NCBI RefSeq assembly: GCF_024713945.1
Contig: NC_134679.1
Span: forward strand, 749,001-813,000
Source of the DNA: Dermatophagoides farinae
Lineage: Eukaryota; Arthropoda; Arachnida; Sarcoptiformes; Pyroglyphidae
DNA: 64,000 bases
Reading direction: 5' to 3'
Of this stretch, positions 11,536 to 22,184 are shown piece by piece. Each line of letters starts with the position of its first letter. Positions within the stretch are counted from its first letter, which is position 1. The notes beneath the pieces are model-generated. The model made no database searches. It was not told where the DNA came from and saw only the letters and a list, made by a program, of their open reading frames with translations. A program made the translations under genes and the position numbers.

Positions 11536-12716
11536 TGAACAAAAAATGAAATGAAAATTATTCGAATTCAAATTCGATTTCGGAATATAAAATGAATGGT
11601 GATTAGATTAGATTAGAATTGATAAAAACAATACACACTTTTCAATATCATCATATACTCATCACATATTCATACATGCACACAAAATGAAAATCACGTG
11701 TGTCACCATCTAAAATTCGAATTCGAACTCTTTCTATGTTCTATTGAATGACTGCACCATCTATTGAATGCAAAAGCTGCAGCAACGTGTGCTGAGCTAG
11801 AACAATGAAAAAAAGCTTTGTCAAAGCTACATACCACAGAAGTGACTTCTACTTCTGAGCTGGACGAACTGTTCAGCGGCATTCAAAAGTTTTCCCGCAT
11901 GCTCAGACACACACACACAACACACACTGAGTAGCTCATACTAAATAGTTATGTTTGTACTGAAAATAAGCAGGAATGGCCGGCTCAGCTTCGCCGCATT
12001 AAATGCCAAGTTAATACACAGTGCTAGTACACAGTGCAAGCACTTGGCGAGTGTAAAAGTTGCAGTTACACACAAACGTTAGCCTCTTAAAGAGATATAT
12101 ATAATATAATATAATATAATAATAGATAGATAGATAGATAGATAAATAAATATTTAAAAAAAAATACATATATAATGGCAGCACAATCGAATTTTTTACA
12201 TTTTCTTCATTTCAGCACGCAGTTGCATTTCGAATTAATATATTGAGCATGGTCTTCCTATAAAAAAAAAAATAGAAAATAGAAAATCAAAAACACGGCC
12301 ACTGAACATGCGTATTTTGAATTGATCTCGAAAATTGAGTGAAAAATATTCATTTGAGCATTTTTTTTTTCGTTCATGTTAGTCATAGTTCATTTTGTGT
12401 ATGAATTTTTTTTTTACTCTGAATAATAAATAATAAAAAAATAAAACAATTTAACGAGAAAAAAAATCGGTTCCATTCACAGAGATCATATAAACTTTTT
12501 TTTTTAGTTTTCTATTTACTGTATTTATGTGTGTGTGTGTGTGTGTGTGTGAATTGATTTTTTTTTCTTGTAAGAAACGACTAACCAGTTTTATCAGCCA
12601 TTTTGTTTTTGTGATATAACAAGGTAATAGTTTTTTTTTGTTTTGTTTCAATAAGTCATTTTTTTTGATGTTTATTCCGGTCAAATAAATCTATCGATAG
12701 ATAAAAACAATACAAG
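11536..12716. other. Gene-free block with degenerate repeat-like DNA
   Basis: From about 11690 to 12090 the sequence is less AT-rich than its surroundings and full of short inverted repeats: AGCTTT-GTC-AAAGCT, AGAAGT-G-ACTTCT, and GCCAAGT/ACTTGGC arms enclosing two ACACAGTG copies. It ends in an ATATA/GATA microsatellite tail at 12095-12145. That arrangement, a structured body with a simple repeat tail, is what an old SINE or LINE 3' end looks like, but no family is recognised. After 12150 it is ordinary AT-rich spacer up to the next gene. Confidence 0.5.
12095..12145. repeat. (ATATA)n-(GATA)n microsatellite tail
   Basis: Repeated TAATA units pass into GATA units. The tract directly follows the structured block at 11690-12090. 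Confidence 0.85.
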
Positions 12717-14417
12717 ATGGCTAGACGAAAAAAATTTTATGACAAAACACCGATTCCTAGTAAAAAACATGTGATTTCATCATCATCATCATCACTACCG
12801 GAAACTAGTGGCCAAAATATTGTCAAATCTTCGAATGAACAGCATATAAACTTGGAATTGCTTCAATTACTATATTTTTATGATAATCTAGTCCAATTAA
12901 TGTTGTTGAATCAAAAAGAATGTGAACAAATTCAAAAAGATAATGAATGGATCAATCAAAATATGAAAATAGTGTTCCGAAAAATTGTCGAAAAAAATGA
13001 TGTTCAATCTAAAATGAATGATTTTCCCAACAAATTCATGACATGGAAAAATTTAAAAAAATCCATTACAACAACATTCAATATCACTAATAATGCCAAA
13101 CATTTGAATGTTGATCAACAGATGGCTCTTCCAGCTGCAATGACAAAATCAAAAATTAATGTAAATAGAAAATTGCACAAAAATATCGAAAAATTATCTC
13201 GATTAGCCAAAAAGAAATCATGTGCCTTTTCAATGAATAAACCAAGAACTTTGACCATAATATCTGATGATGATGATGAATCAGACAGTGATATATCATC
13301 AACAACAAGTGAATCATCGTCAAGTGAATCTTTGATTATTGAAAAAAAAGATTCAACAAAAAATGTTGAACAATTAGTTATCAATTGTGATCCATTCAAT
13401 TGTATGCCAAGCACCAGTAATGGTAATGGCCATCAGATTCGAAAATCAATTTCAACAATAAACGCAACTGATACCTCTAGTCCTAATGTTTTAGCGATGA
13501 GAATAGCTGGAAATCAATATATTAGACCAATCATTCCGAATATTGATCAATTAATGCTTGTAAACAATCAATATCAACAACAAACATCGACATTGATCAA
13601 TAATAAGCTACCAATTTTTGGCCAAATAATGATTAACGATAATAGAATTCCAGTATCTCAATCATCAATATCAAACGAACAAGTTTTGCCAACTTTATCC
13701 ACCGACATTAGACCAAAACAACCATTCACTGGAAAAGTATTGTTATTTAATTCTAGACCAATTTTAGTTCAAAATGGTGATCAAGTTCAATTGCCAGTGA
13801 TATCGAATAATTCTCAACATGCTCCATTACCGATTCTGGTTGAAAATTTCCCTCAGCCAAATAATAAAAACGGATCATCATCAACTGATCAATCTACTTG
13901 GGGTTCAACGAAAAAATCACCACCTGAAATAATCAAAATTGAAGATTCCGACGATGAGGATGATAATCATAATAAAGTTGCAAGTAAATCGAAATGTATT
14001 GAAAAAAAATCAAATGAATCTCATGAACAACAACAACAACAATGTAATCATCAATCATATGCCGTTCAACATCAAGGAAAATCATCAAAACAAATATTAC
14101 ATTCATCAGTAAATCATCCTGATGGTGAATTGATAAATGTTTCGATGCAAACATTACGGAAAAATATTACGGAAACGGAAACCAATTTAGCCAACAAGCG
14201 CCACTGTAATGCCGCCGCTAATGACAACAATTTTTTTTTGCAAACAACTACCAAATGTTTGCCCACTCCTGGTCTAGTCAATCAAAATGATTCAAAATCC
14301 ATAAAAATTTCCATTCACAAACAAAAATCAACAAAACGCTCCAAAAATTCAAAGGCCGCATTGTTATTGCATCGAAATTCTTATAAAGGTAATGAGATGA
14401 ATGAGAACAAAAAATAA
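12717..14417 (+). CDS. Unrecognised acidic/low-complexity nuclear-type protein (566 aa)
   Basis: A single open exon of 566 codons with no family I recognise. The N-terminus is basic (Ala-Arg-Arg-Lys-Lys), then a Leu-rich predicted helical segment at about residues 45-95 could be a coiled coil. Two hydrophobic-then-acidic motifs, LTIISDDDDESD (about 178-190) and EIIKIEDSDDED (about 404-415), match the pattern of SUMO-interaction motifs. Basic patches occur around 140-170 and at the C-terminus. The start ATG is in fair context (AAGATGG) after a multiframe-stopped leader. A nuclear scaffold or transcription/chromatin-associated factor is plausible, but this is inference from composition only. 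A GGTAATGAG near the 3' end could be a donor, giving an alternative C-terminus. Confidence 0.75.
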   Translation: MARRKKFYDKTPIPSKKHVISSSSSSLPETSGQNIVKSSNEQHINLELLQLLYFYDNLVQLMLLNQKECEQIQKDNEWINQNMKIVFRKIVEKNDVQSKMNDFPNKFMTWKNLKKSITTTFNITNNAKHLNVDQQMALPAAMTKSKINVNRKLHKNIEKLSRLAKKKSCAFSMNKPRTLTIISDDDDESDSDISSTTSESSSSESLIIEKKDSTKNVEQLVINCDPFNCMPSTSNGNGHQIRKSISTINATDTSSPNVLAMRIAGNQYIRPIIPNIDQLMLVNNQYQQQTSTLINNKLPIFGQIMINDNRIPVSQSSISNEQVLPTLSTDIRPKQPFTGKVLLFNSRPILVQNGDQVQLPVISNNSQHAPLPILVENFPQPNNKNGSSSTDQSTWGSTKKSPPEIIKIEDSDDEDDNHNKVASKSKCIEKKSNESHEQQQQQCNHQSYAVQHQGKSSKQILHSSVNHPDGELINVSMQTLRKNITETETNLANKRHCNAAANDNNFFLQTTTKCLPTPGLVNQNDSKSIKISIHKQKSTKRSKNSKAALLLHRNSYKGNEMNENKK

Positions 14418-14939
14418 ACTCTCATTGCCCATTTTTCCAACTAAAAACCTAAATCCACACTGCAAGTAAATTATTTATTTTATTAAAATTTTCAAATTAC
14501 TGATTTGTCATTTTTTCTTTTTAAATAGTAAATTAGGATTAGAATCATGCACTTAGAAAAGCCAAACATGCCGAATATATGAGAGGATATATGGAGAGGA
14601 TATCGTAAGAAATTCAAACAAAGCCGTAATTCGATTGATAATCTCATTCAAAGAAAAAATGATGCCACATATAACGTTGATCATTGTAATTCATTTCTGG
14701 TTTTTTTTTATCTGTAACTTTTTTTGTTTTATAAATGACATTCAATCATCAAACCAAATCGAAAAATGTTCGAAAAAAGTTCGATCTCATCTTTTTTTTT
14801 GTTCTTTGATTCACCTTTTTTTGTTTTCCAAGTTCGATATATACGATAGTTCGAAATACACAACTTTTTTTCGAAAACCACAGTGTGTGCGTGTATCAGT
14901 ATCAGATGCATCTTTGTATGTGAAACAATAAATGGAAAA
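14418..14939. other. Spacer upstream of innexin
   Basis: AT-rich DNA between the preceding gene's stop and the innexin start. It includes presumed 3' UTR and promoter/leader sequence. No exon is recognised; a 19-codon in-frame upstream extension from 14883 has no innexin-like sequence. Confidence 0.6.
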
Positions 14940-16301
14940 ATGTTTGATGAACTTCGAGCGTTATTTTCATTTCTACAACGACGATCATTATCTATTGATG
15001 GTCTTGTATTCGGTATTGTTTGCCGTATGACAGCCATTTTAATGTTGGCCGGTTTAGTTGTTGTTTGTTCAAATCAATTGATTGGTAAATTAATCAATTG
15101 TGATGCATCAGCCCTTTCGATTGAATCGGAATTTTTGAATACATTTTGTCTCATACATACAACATATATTGTTTATGAACCATCAACATCAATGAAGAAA
15201 TCTACTTCAAATTCAATGACGAGACATAATGGAATATTTCCAGGCATTCGTTTAAACCGCGTCCAAGATCAATCGCATCAATTGAAACGTAGTTTTATCG
15301 AATATTATCATTGGCTTTGGATGATCTATTTTGTGGGCGGATTGTGGTTCTATTTTCCACATTGGTTATGGAAAAAATTAGAATGCCGTCGTATTCGATC
15401 ATTGGTATCGCATGCCGATATGTTAGTGGATCATCAACATAATCAATCATCGGAATATATAAAATTGAAACGTATCGCTAATTATGTTGTCACATCATTC
15501 GGTTCGAATGATCGTTATATGTGGGGCTATTATTTTTGTGAAATTATTGCCTTCACCAATCTATTCGCACAGATGTATACATTGAATTTAATTTTCGATG
15601 GCCGATATCTCTCGTATGGTATTGATGCAGTTCAAATATTTTGGCATAGCAATTATGATCGTGATTTGAATCCTATAAATATGGTATTTATGTACTTTTT
15701 TTTGTTACAATTTTAATAATTTACTGACTGATGATGATGTTGTTGTGAACAACAGATATTTCCTCGTATGACCAAATGTGAATATCGCCGCTATGGTCCT
15801 TCTGGTGCATGGGAAAATCTCGATTCTCTATGTATGCTACCGATGAATATTTTCAATGATAAATTTTTTCTTTTCATTTGGTTCTGGATCATAATTATGT
15901 TTGTTGCATTTATGATTACATTTCTACATCGTTTAGCGCAAACATTTTGGCCAAAAATGCGTTCCAAATTTCTTTGTGATTTATTAATGAAATCATCTAA
16001 TTGTGAAAATGATCCAGCCATGATTGATCTACTAACTAAATTACGAATGTCTGATTGGTTTTTTCTCAATCTAATTGCCAATAATGTTGATCGATTATTT
16101 TTAGTTCAATTATTAGCCGAAATAAGTATTATTATTAAGAAAAGATCTCAATCAATCGCGATTAAAATTGGCGATGATGATGTTGATGTTTGTATATTGG
16201 ACCAACAGCAACAACAACATCAGCAATCATTTCCCGATCCAAAATCATCATCATTAGAATTATTACCAATGACCAATATTTCAATCTCAGGTCATCATTG
16301 A
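14940..16301 (+). CDS. Innexin (gap-junction channel subunit)
   Basis: Exons 14940-15683 and 15756-16301, GT-AG, joined in phase 0, giving 429 residues. Innexins form hexameric or larger gap junctions and hemichannels in invertebrate plasma membranes. The start was placed at Met-Phe-Asp-Glu-Leu because innexins begin with a short cytoplasmic segment before TM1. Four membrane segments are visible: TM1 near residues 28-55, TM2 following YYHWLW (YYQWV-like innexin signature), TM3 with the conserved CE, and TM4 with FLFIWFW. Each extracellular loop has the two expected cysteines: loop 1 in INC...TFC, loop 2 in TKC...SLC. TKCEYRRYGPSG and the LPMNIFNDK segment are diagnostic. The C-terminal tail is Gln/Ser-rich. 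Which innexin subfamily it belongs to is not clear by eye. Confidence 0.95.
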
Positions 16302-16437
16302 TTGTCATCAGTTGAAATTATTATTATTATTGAAATTATTTTTGTTTTTTCATTGAATATAATAAATTTTATTTGGAATTTGACATGATTTTCTATTCAT
16401 ATTGTATATGACAAAGATTAAATTGCGCAATATGAGA

Positions 16438-19412
16438 TTATCTTTGGCCACCAGCCTCCGGATTCATTGATGATGATAATATCATAAAGAACATTACGGG
16501 AACAATATAGATCCACTGTTATTAAATAAAAAAATAAAAAAACAAATTAATGATCATCATTAATGGTAATTAGTTCAATATTCTTACGTATTTAGCTAAA
16601 AATGATCGATTATCCTGTTTATTGCCGCGTAATTTTTCCTGTCTTTGTTGTTCAACACGTAATAAATAGGTTTTTGTTTCTGGTCTGTAAAGTTTGGAAA
16701 AAAATAACAAAAGAGACAATATAAATAAGGAAATAGTTTATTATTATTTTGGTTATTTTTCAATCAGGAAATTCATTTATTTAGCATATTTATCCAATGT
16801 ATCAATCATATCATTTATAAATAAAACTCCAGCATTTTCACCAAAACCAAAATCTAAATGTGTCCATTTTGGATCCGAAACAATAAAATCACGAATCAAT
16901 GTGACTCCAGATTTTTTGAAAATCTGCTTCAAATGTTCAACATTTGGTTCAGTCGATAGTATATCATTACGTCCTTGATATAAAGCTATTTTAGCACTTG
17001 TTGGAATATTTTCCAATGGAATATCGGGCGCTGTTGATTGATTATAATGGCGTTGATTACGTGCGGATGAACCATAATCGAAACGTTGAAAACGACCACG
17101 ATTCACCGATTGAGCCCAATGAGCTATATCCCATGTAGATGTTGTTGATGGTGTAAAATGTAAATAGACACCGATACGTGTTTCATTCAAATTTTTCTTA
17201 TCAAAACCACCAAAAAGGAAAATTAAATTGGCACAAAGTGGACGGATATCTGGATAAACACAAAATCTATCGACCAAGTTATCGATTAGAGTATTGGATG
17301 GCAGGAATTCACCACCAATCAATCTTAACAATGGTTCCATTGGAGAAAAATAACGCATTGGTGATTGAATATTTTTCACAAATGTTATCGGTGCTAAAGC
17401 AATGAATGGCTGTACAATATCAGCATATTCTGGACGTAGACTCAACAATGCAAACATAATGGCCGTTCCTTGTGAATATCCAACATAGGCTAATGTTTTA
17501 CGTCCTGTTGCATTACGAATATATTCAATGGTTGCAGGTAAATCTTCGGTGGCCATCTGATCCCAGGAAAAATTCCAAAAATCACGATTCGCTGGTGAAC
17601 GTGTACGATGACGACGTGAATAACGATTACCACGTGAATTTCCCAACCATACATCATAACGTTTGGTCATCATCAATGCAAAAGCCATTGTATCACCGTA
17701 TAGTGAACGTTTCGTACGTAAAAATGGTGAATTAATACAAAAATCTGATGATGCACCAAAGAGACCATGTTGAAGTAGCACTGGTTTCAAATCTTGAGAA
17801 TTAATCGTGCTATTTTTTGGCCATACAATACGATGTGCAAGCAAGATGTAACCATCATTTGTTTCAATAGAATGTTCTTCTACTTGAAATCCACGTGATT
17901 CAATCAATTCAACAAGTGTTCGATGTTGATCCGGATCATCTTCATGCATCGATTGACCATTTGTTATAGCCAGTAATATGGTTAGCAAAATGGCTATTAT
18001 CGAATAATTCCAGGCAATCATCATTATGAATGAATGAATGAATTCGAAAATTGAAATGAAATAAAAATAAAATTTCACCAGATTGTTTTTGTAAAATGGC
18101 AGGACAAAAAAAATATTAAAAATTTTGTTCATATCTAAAAATCAAAAACATAAACACACACACACAGACACTTGATTGCACTAGTCAAACAAAGATTTTA
18201 TATTATAGCCAAATATTCATATGTATGTATTATCCATCAATCAGGCAATGATGATGATCATGATAATAAAATTATTGGACATTGATATCAACGAAAAAAA
18301 AAATTATTTCTTTAAATAAATTGGTAATCAAGGACAACTATGATGACTATTATCGAATGAATCATTCAAACAAACTAAAAAACAAACGAATCTATCTATC
18401 GAGCTGGTTAAATAAAATAGATAATAAGGAAAACAAGATAACAATCCATTGATTGGAGTAAATTTGTTCGATTATTAACATGTTGATTGGCAATAATCGA
18501 CAGCAAATGGAGAGAGAGAGAAAAACAATTGATAAAATTGTTTTCTTCCCCAATATTTATCATTAAGAGAAACAAAAACAAAAGATTATACATACCCTGA
18601 AGAGATGACAGTTTTACTGTATAAAACAGTTGTATTGAATGATTTCAATGTCCAAGAATTATCAATCGATGATGTTGATAATGTTGATGATGACGAACAA
18701 TAAACATTCGGAACATTTGCCATTAAATATACGAATCGAGAATTTACATCTAATGAAATCCATAGCTGATCATTTAATGATGATTCCAATAATGCACACT
18801 ATAGATCGATATTTAAAGTGATTAATAAATTGCAAAATAAAAACAAAATAAAAACTTACAGCAGGTATAAATGTTTTAGTAATCTGATATGGTTTTTCAT
18901 GTTCGAAAACCAATGTTTGATGAGCTTCAGCTTTCAGATAATAATTGTCACCATTTTTTGCTGATTCTCGTAACAATTGTAATTGTTCATCATTGATTAA
19001 ATCTTGTTTAATGATTGGAACATTATTCTGTATGGTTAAAAGACCACGATATTGATAATTTTGTTCTATGTATGAAAGTGAGAATGAAAATTAATCAAAA
19101 ATAGAAATAGAATCATCATCAGATTATCATTACCTGAATTGAATGCATGATACAAACGAATGATGACTAGATTGTTGATTTGATTATTATTCATTATATT
19201 TTGTGATTGAATATCATCAATATTATTATTATTGTTGATAATTATGTTGGCCTGATGATGATGATGATGTTGATGATCACATGACTAGACAGAATTTGAA
19301 AAAAAACTTTTAAAATTAAATGAATTATGCATTCAGAAATTACCGTTTGACCTAGATAAATTAATGCTAATAACATTAATTTTATCCAATGATTATGATG
19401 CAATTGGGGCAT
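16438..19412 (-). CDS. EMC10: ER membrane protein complex subunit 10
   Basis: Six exons, all GT-AG and in frame: 19412-19344, 19284-19134, 19065-18860, 18798-18596, 16684-16588, 16515-16438. The product is 267 residues, close to the usual size of about 260. EMC10 is the lumenal/single-TM subunit of the EMC, the ER insertase for tail-anchored and polytopic proteins. The sequence shows an N-terminal signal-like helix, an Asn/His-rich insert, and the conserved core YRGLLTIQNN, LLRESAKNG and FIPACALLESSLNDQLW. The C-terminal segment after FLAKYWIYIVPVMFF is the TM helix with a short Gly-rich end. The intron between exons 4 and 5 (about 1.9 kb) holds a complete lipase gene on the same strand. The other introns are 60-75 bases. 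Confidence 0.93.
16777..18024 (-). CDS. Secreted acid lipase (gastric/lysosomal triacylglycerol lipase family)
   Basis: An intronless frame of 415 residues from the Met-Met-Ile-Ala start, chosen because a hydrophobic signal peptide (about residues 3-23) follows at once. The upstream extension to 18132 is Phe/Tyr-rich and not lipase-like. It belongs to the alpha/beta-hydrolase acid lipase family, which hydrolyses triacylglycerols and sterol esters outside cells or in lysosomes. Seen: oxyanion-region HGLFGASSDF, nucleophile elbow GYSQG (Ser184; the family usually has GHSQG), catalytic Asp354 in GRND, and His389 in THLDF. DVWLGNSRGNRYSRRH is the characteristic family segment. The gene sits within an EMC10 intron on the same strand, so it needs its own promoter and must be avoided by EMC10 splicing. 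A digestive or lysosomal role is the likely one. Confidence 0.93.
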   Translation of the reverse strand: MMIAWNYSIIAILLTILLAITNGQSMHEDDPDQHRTLVELIESRGFQVEEHSIETNDGYILLAHRIVWPKNSTINSQDLKPVLLQHGLFGASSDFCINSPFLRTKRSLYGDTMAFALMMTKRYDVWLGNSRGNRYSRRHRTRSPANRDFWNFSWDQMATEDLPATIEYIRNATGRKTLAYVGYSQGTAIMFALLSLRPEYADIVQPFIALAPITFVKNIQSPMRYFSPMEPLLRLIGGEFLPSNTLIDNLVDRFCVYPDIRPLCANLIFLFGGFDKKNLNETRIGVYLHFTPSTTSTWDIAHWAQSVNRGRFQRFDYGSSARNQRHYNQSTAPDIPLENIPTSAKIALYQGRNDILSTEPNVEHLKQIFKKSGVTLIRDFIVSDPKWTHLDFGFGENAGVLFINDMIDTLDKYAK

Positions 19413-19493
19413 TTTTTCGATTATTTTGAGTTCAAAAAAAAAATTATTCCGCTTGTTATGATCAATGATGATTCGATCATCTCAAGAATGAGT

Positions 19494-19554
19494 AACTTTT
19501 CGGACATGATTTCAGTATAGGCGGAGTCTGTCCCTAATTCATTTCCGAAAAGTT
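19494..19554. promoter_or_regulatory. Inverted repeat in the EMC10 upstream region
   Basis: Perfect 11-base arms, AACTTTTCGGA at 19494-19504 and TCCGAAAAGTT at 19544-19554, are separated by 39 bases. They lie 82 bases upstream of the EMC10 start codon, between EMC10 and NIP7. A paired binding site or promoter element is inferred. Confidence 0.4.
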
Positions 19555-19689
19555 TTTCATGTTGCCAATTTTCAAAACGATTTTTATTTGGAATTTTTTT
19601 TCGAAATTTAATTCAAGGAATTAAAATTTATTCAAATTAAGAAAAAAATTATAATACAAAATTCATATAAATTCACGATCAGAAATTAA

Positions 19690-20364
19690 TTAAGCAAGAA
19701 AATCTTCATTACGAAGATATTCGCCTGTATCAGCTTGATGGAATACAACAATGGCCATCGGATCAGCTACACGAATATCGGCCGAACATTTTGCTGCCAC
19801 TCCAAAACCTAATGGTAAATCGTTCATCGAATAAATGATGACACCTTGATATTGATCCGTATTATCGCTGATTCGTGAAAGACCAGATTTCAGTATATGA
19901 TTTCCGTATAGAAATTGTTGTTCAGCATTTGGTTTTAGCCATACTTTATACTGCACGTGCAAATGAAAATACATCCAAAATCAAAAATATGAACAAACAT
20001 ATCATATAAACCCATTTACCTTTGCATATGGAGCCAAAAATTCTAATGCCGTTATATTCAAACGAAATTTACGTGTTTTCGTAAATTTTCCAATACAAGT
20101 TCCAAATGAAATTAAATTTTCACGAGCTATGGTTGCAGCAAGTTTAATCATCCGTTCACTTGCATAGAAAATACGTTCTTTTTGTAACCGGAATGAATAA
20201 ATTCCTTCGGGACGATCCAATAAACATTTGACATTTTCACCAATGCTAATTATCATTAAAATTCATGAATCAATTTGAAGAAATTTCGAAAAATGCAACA
20301 AAACTTACTATTTAGATAATTTTTCAAAAACTAATCTGGTTTCCTCTTCAGTTAGCGGACGCAT
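19690..20364 (-). CDS. NIP7: 60S ribosome biogenesis factor NIP7
   Basis: Exons 20364-20309, 20245-20020 and 19950-19690, GT-AG, in frame; exactly 180 residues, the usual length. NIP7 is a nucleolar factor needed for 27S pre-rRNA processing and 60S subunit assembly. It has an N-terminal alpha/beta domain and a C-terminal PUA RNA-binding domain. Diagnostic segments are the start [48 protein letters not shown], the PUA segment [12 protein letters not shown], and PLGFGVAAK. It is head to head with UQCC1 (266 bases between start codons), so the two probably share a bidirectional promoter. Confidence 0.97.
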
Positions 20365-20630
20365 AATTCGTCGATGATGATGATGATGATGATATCAAAT
20401 AAAAATCGGAAAATAAAATCAAAACAATATATTCAGACAAATTGAAACATGTGCTCGAAATCAAATAATTTGCCACGTCGTTTACGAATGATCCGCTACA
20501 AACGTTCTTTAATGAGAACATGTGATTGGAATTTAAAAAAAAATTTCAAATTTTTAAATTTTTTCTTTCCATTAATTCATTCTTAGAATCTCAATAGTCA
20601 TAAATTTTCAAAAACAAACAAACAAAAAAA
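20365..20630. promoter_or_regulatory. Bidirectional promoter between NIP7 and UQCC1
   Basis: Two start codons face outward with only 266 bases between them. The gap has no coding sequence and must hold both 5' leaders and promoters. Both genes are housekeeping genes, which suits a shared promoter. No TATA box is evident. Confidence 0.6.
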
Positions 20631-21661
20631 ATGAGACCTCTACAGAGAACATTAGCGTATTACTCTGGCTTCAATGCTACGAAAATTGGTCAGATTCGAT
20701 ATTCATCATCATCAAAGGTTTGGTGTAAAATAGAATTTTAAAAATTTCTAATTCTAACAACAATCAATTCTTTTTCCATTTGAAAAAAGCCAATTTATGA
20801 TTATTCATTATTACCTGATAAAGGTGATCAAAAAATATGTCGAGCACGTCAAATGCTTGGTTTCAAAACGCCACCATTATTTGTTATACGTAAATCCAGC
20901 ATATTTCTATACGAATCTTGTACGGATAAAATTGATATAACCAGATTTTTCAATACACTTAAATTGGATGATACATTCAATTCATGGTTCTGCATTACAC
21001 GATTACATGTATGGTAATTGCAAAAAAAAAAATTCGAATTGAAATTTTTTTTACTAAAAAACAACAATTGATTTTTTCTGAATTAGGATGATTGCCAGCC
21101 GTTGTATGGAAGACAAGGTGAATGGTGAAACATTACGTAATGAATTATTGAAACGAATGTGGGAAGATGTCAATAATCGATTGGATAAATTATCGGTAAG
21201 AATCGAGAGTTTCAAAAAAAATCATATGGTCCATTTTCTATGCTTTTTTTAGTATATAAAGCGTCGAAAAAAATTTGTTATGGTACAGCAATTATATGCT
21301 GAATTCAACGCTACATTATTTGGACTTGATGAAGGTTTGGCCACTAATGATTGTATATTGGCCAGTGCTATTTGGCGTACAATACTTGGCATGAAAGAAG
21401 AGATGGCCGATCCATTGATATTAGAATTATTAGTACGATATACACGTGTTCAGGTAATGTTTAAATGTTTTGTTTCTTTTGTTTTTTTTTAATTCTAAAA
21501 TTTCAATTCACTCAATCAAATAGACAGAACATTTGTCAACGACAATTTCACCCAATTATCTACTATTCAATGGCGATATTCAATGGAAAAATCTACCACC
21601 ATTGATTGAAAATGATAATTTAAATACAACAACCAATAATAGAACAACATTAGCATCTTGA
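20631..21661 (+). CDS. UQCC1: Ubiquinol-cytochrome c reductase complex assembly factor 1 (CBP3 family)
   Basis: Five exons: 20631-20717, 20790-21013, 21087-21195, 21253-21453 and 21524-21661, all GT-AG and in frame, about 252 residues. UQCC1/Cbp3 binds newly made cytochrome b at the mitochondrial ribosome and starts complex III assembly. The Ser/Arg-bearing N-terminus fits a mitochondrial presequence. Conserved segments include DTFNSWFCITRLHVWM, LLKRMWEDVNNR, LYAEFNATLFGLDEGLA, ASAIWRTI and LELLVRYTRVQ. It is shorter than the vertebrate protein mainly at the N-terminus. An AATAAAATAAAA-like poly(A) signal follows the stop. Confidence 0.95.
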
Positions 21662-22184
21662 ATTGAAATTTTAAATATAAATAAAATAAAAAAATTAAAA
21701 TCAATTAAAATTATTTTTTTGTTTGTTTGTCTGTTATCGTTTGTAAATTAGATTTTTTTTTGTCCTTGATACAAAACAACAAATCAGGATGATTGAAAAA
21801 AAAAATAATATCAACTTGTTCTGTGTTCAGCGTACTGATAATGGGAATGAAAAACAAGTCTTTGATTTGACATTAGCCGATTTTTTCTTCTTATTTCGAA
21901 ACGAAAACATCACTTGATCATGGAAATGATTTTGCAATGGCAAATGATGGTTTTTTTTTCGATAATCAAATGATGCGAATAAAACATTTACTTTTTATCA
22001 TTCATTTTTTTTTGTGAATGATAATCCAAATCAATGATTTAACTATATTCGATAATGATAATCACGAACGAGACAGAGACATGTCCGTCTTTTAAATGTT
22101 TCCTTAATTTCATGTGTGTGTGTGTGTGTTTGATTAGTACCGAAAAAAAATTCGAAGAAAACAAATATTCACATTCAATTGAAA
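21662..22184. other. UQCC1-DGAT1 spacer
   Basis: AT-rich DNA with poly-T tracts and a TG run near 22111-22128. It holds the UQCC1 3' end and DGAT1 promoter/leader. No further exon is seen. Confidence 0.6.

Noticed and set aside
14883-14939. Upstream start for the innexin
   Set aside because: The extra 19 residues are Cys/Ile-rich and unlike innexin N-termini, which start just before the segment at 14940.
18025-18132. Upstream start for the lipase
   Set aside because: The extension is Phe/Tyr-rich and would bury the signal peptide; the Met-Met at 18024 directly precedes a good signal sequence.
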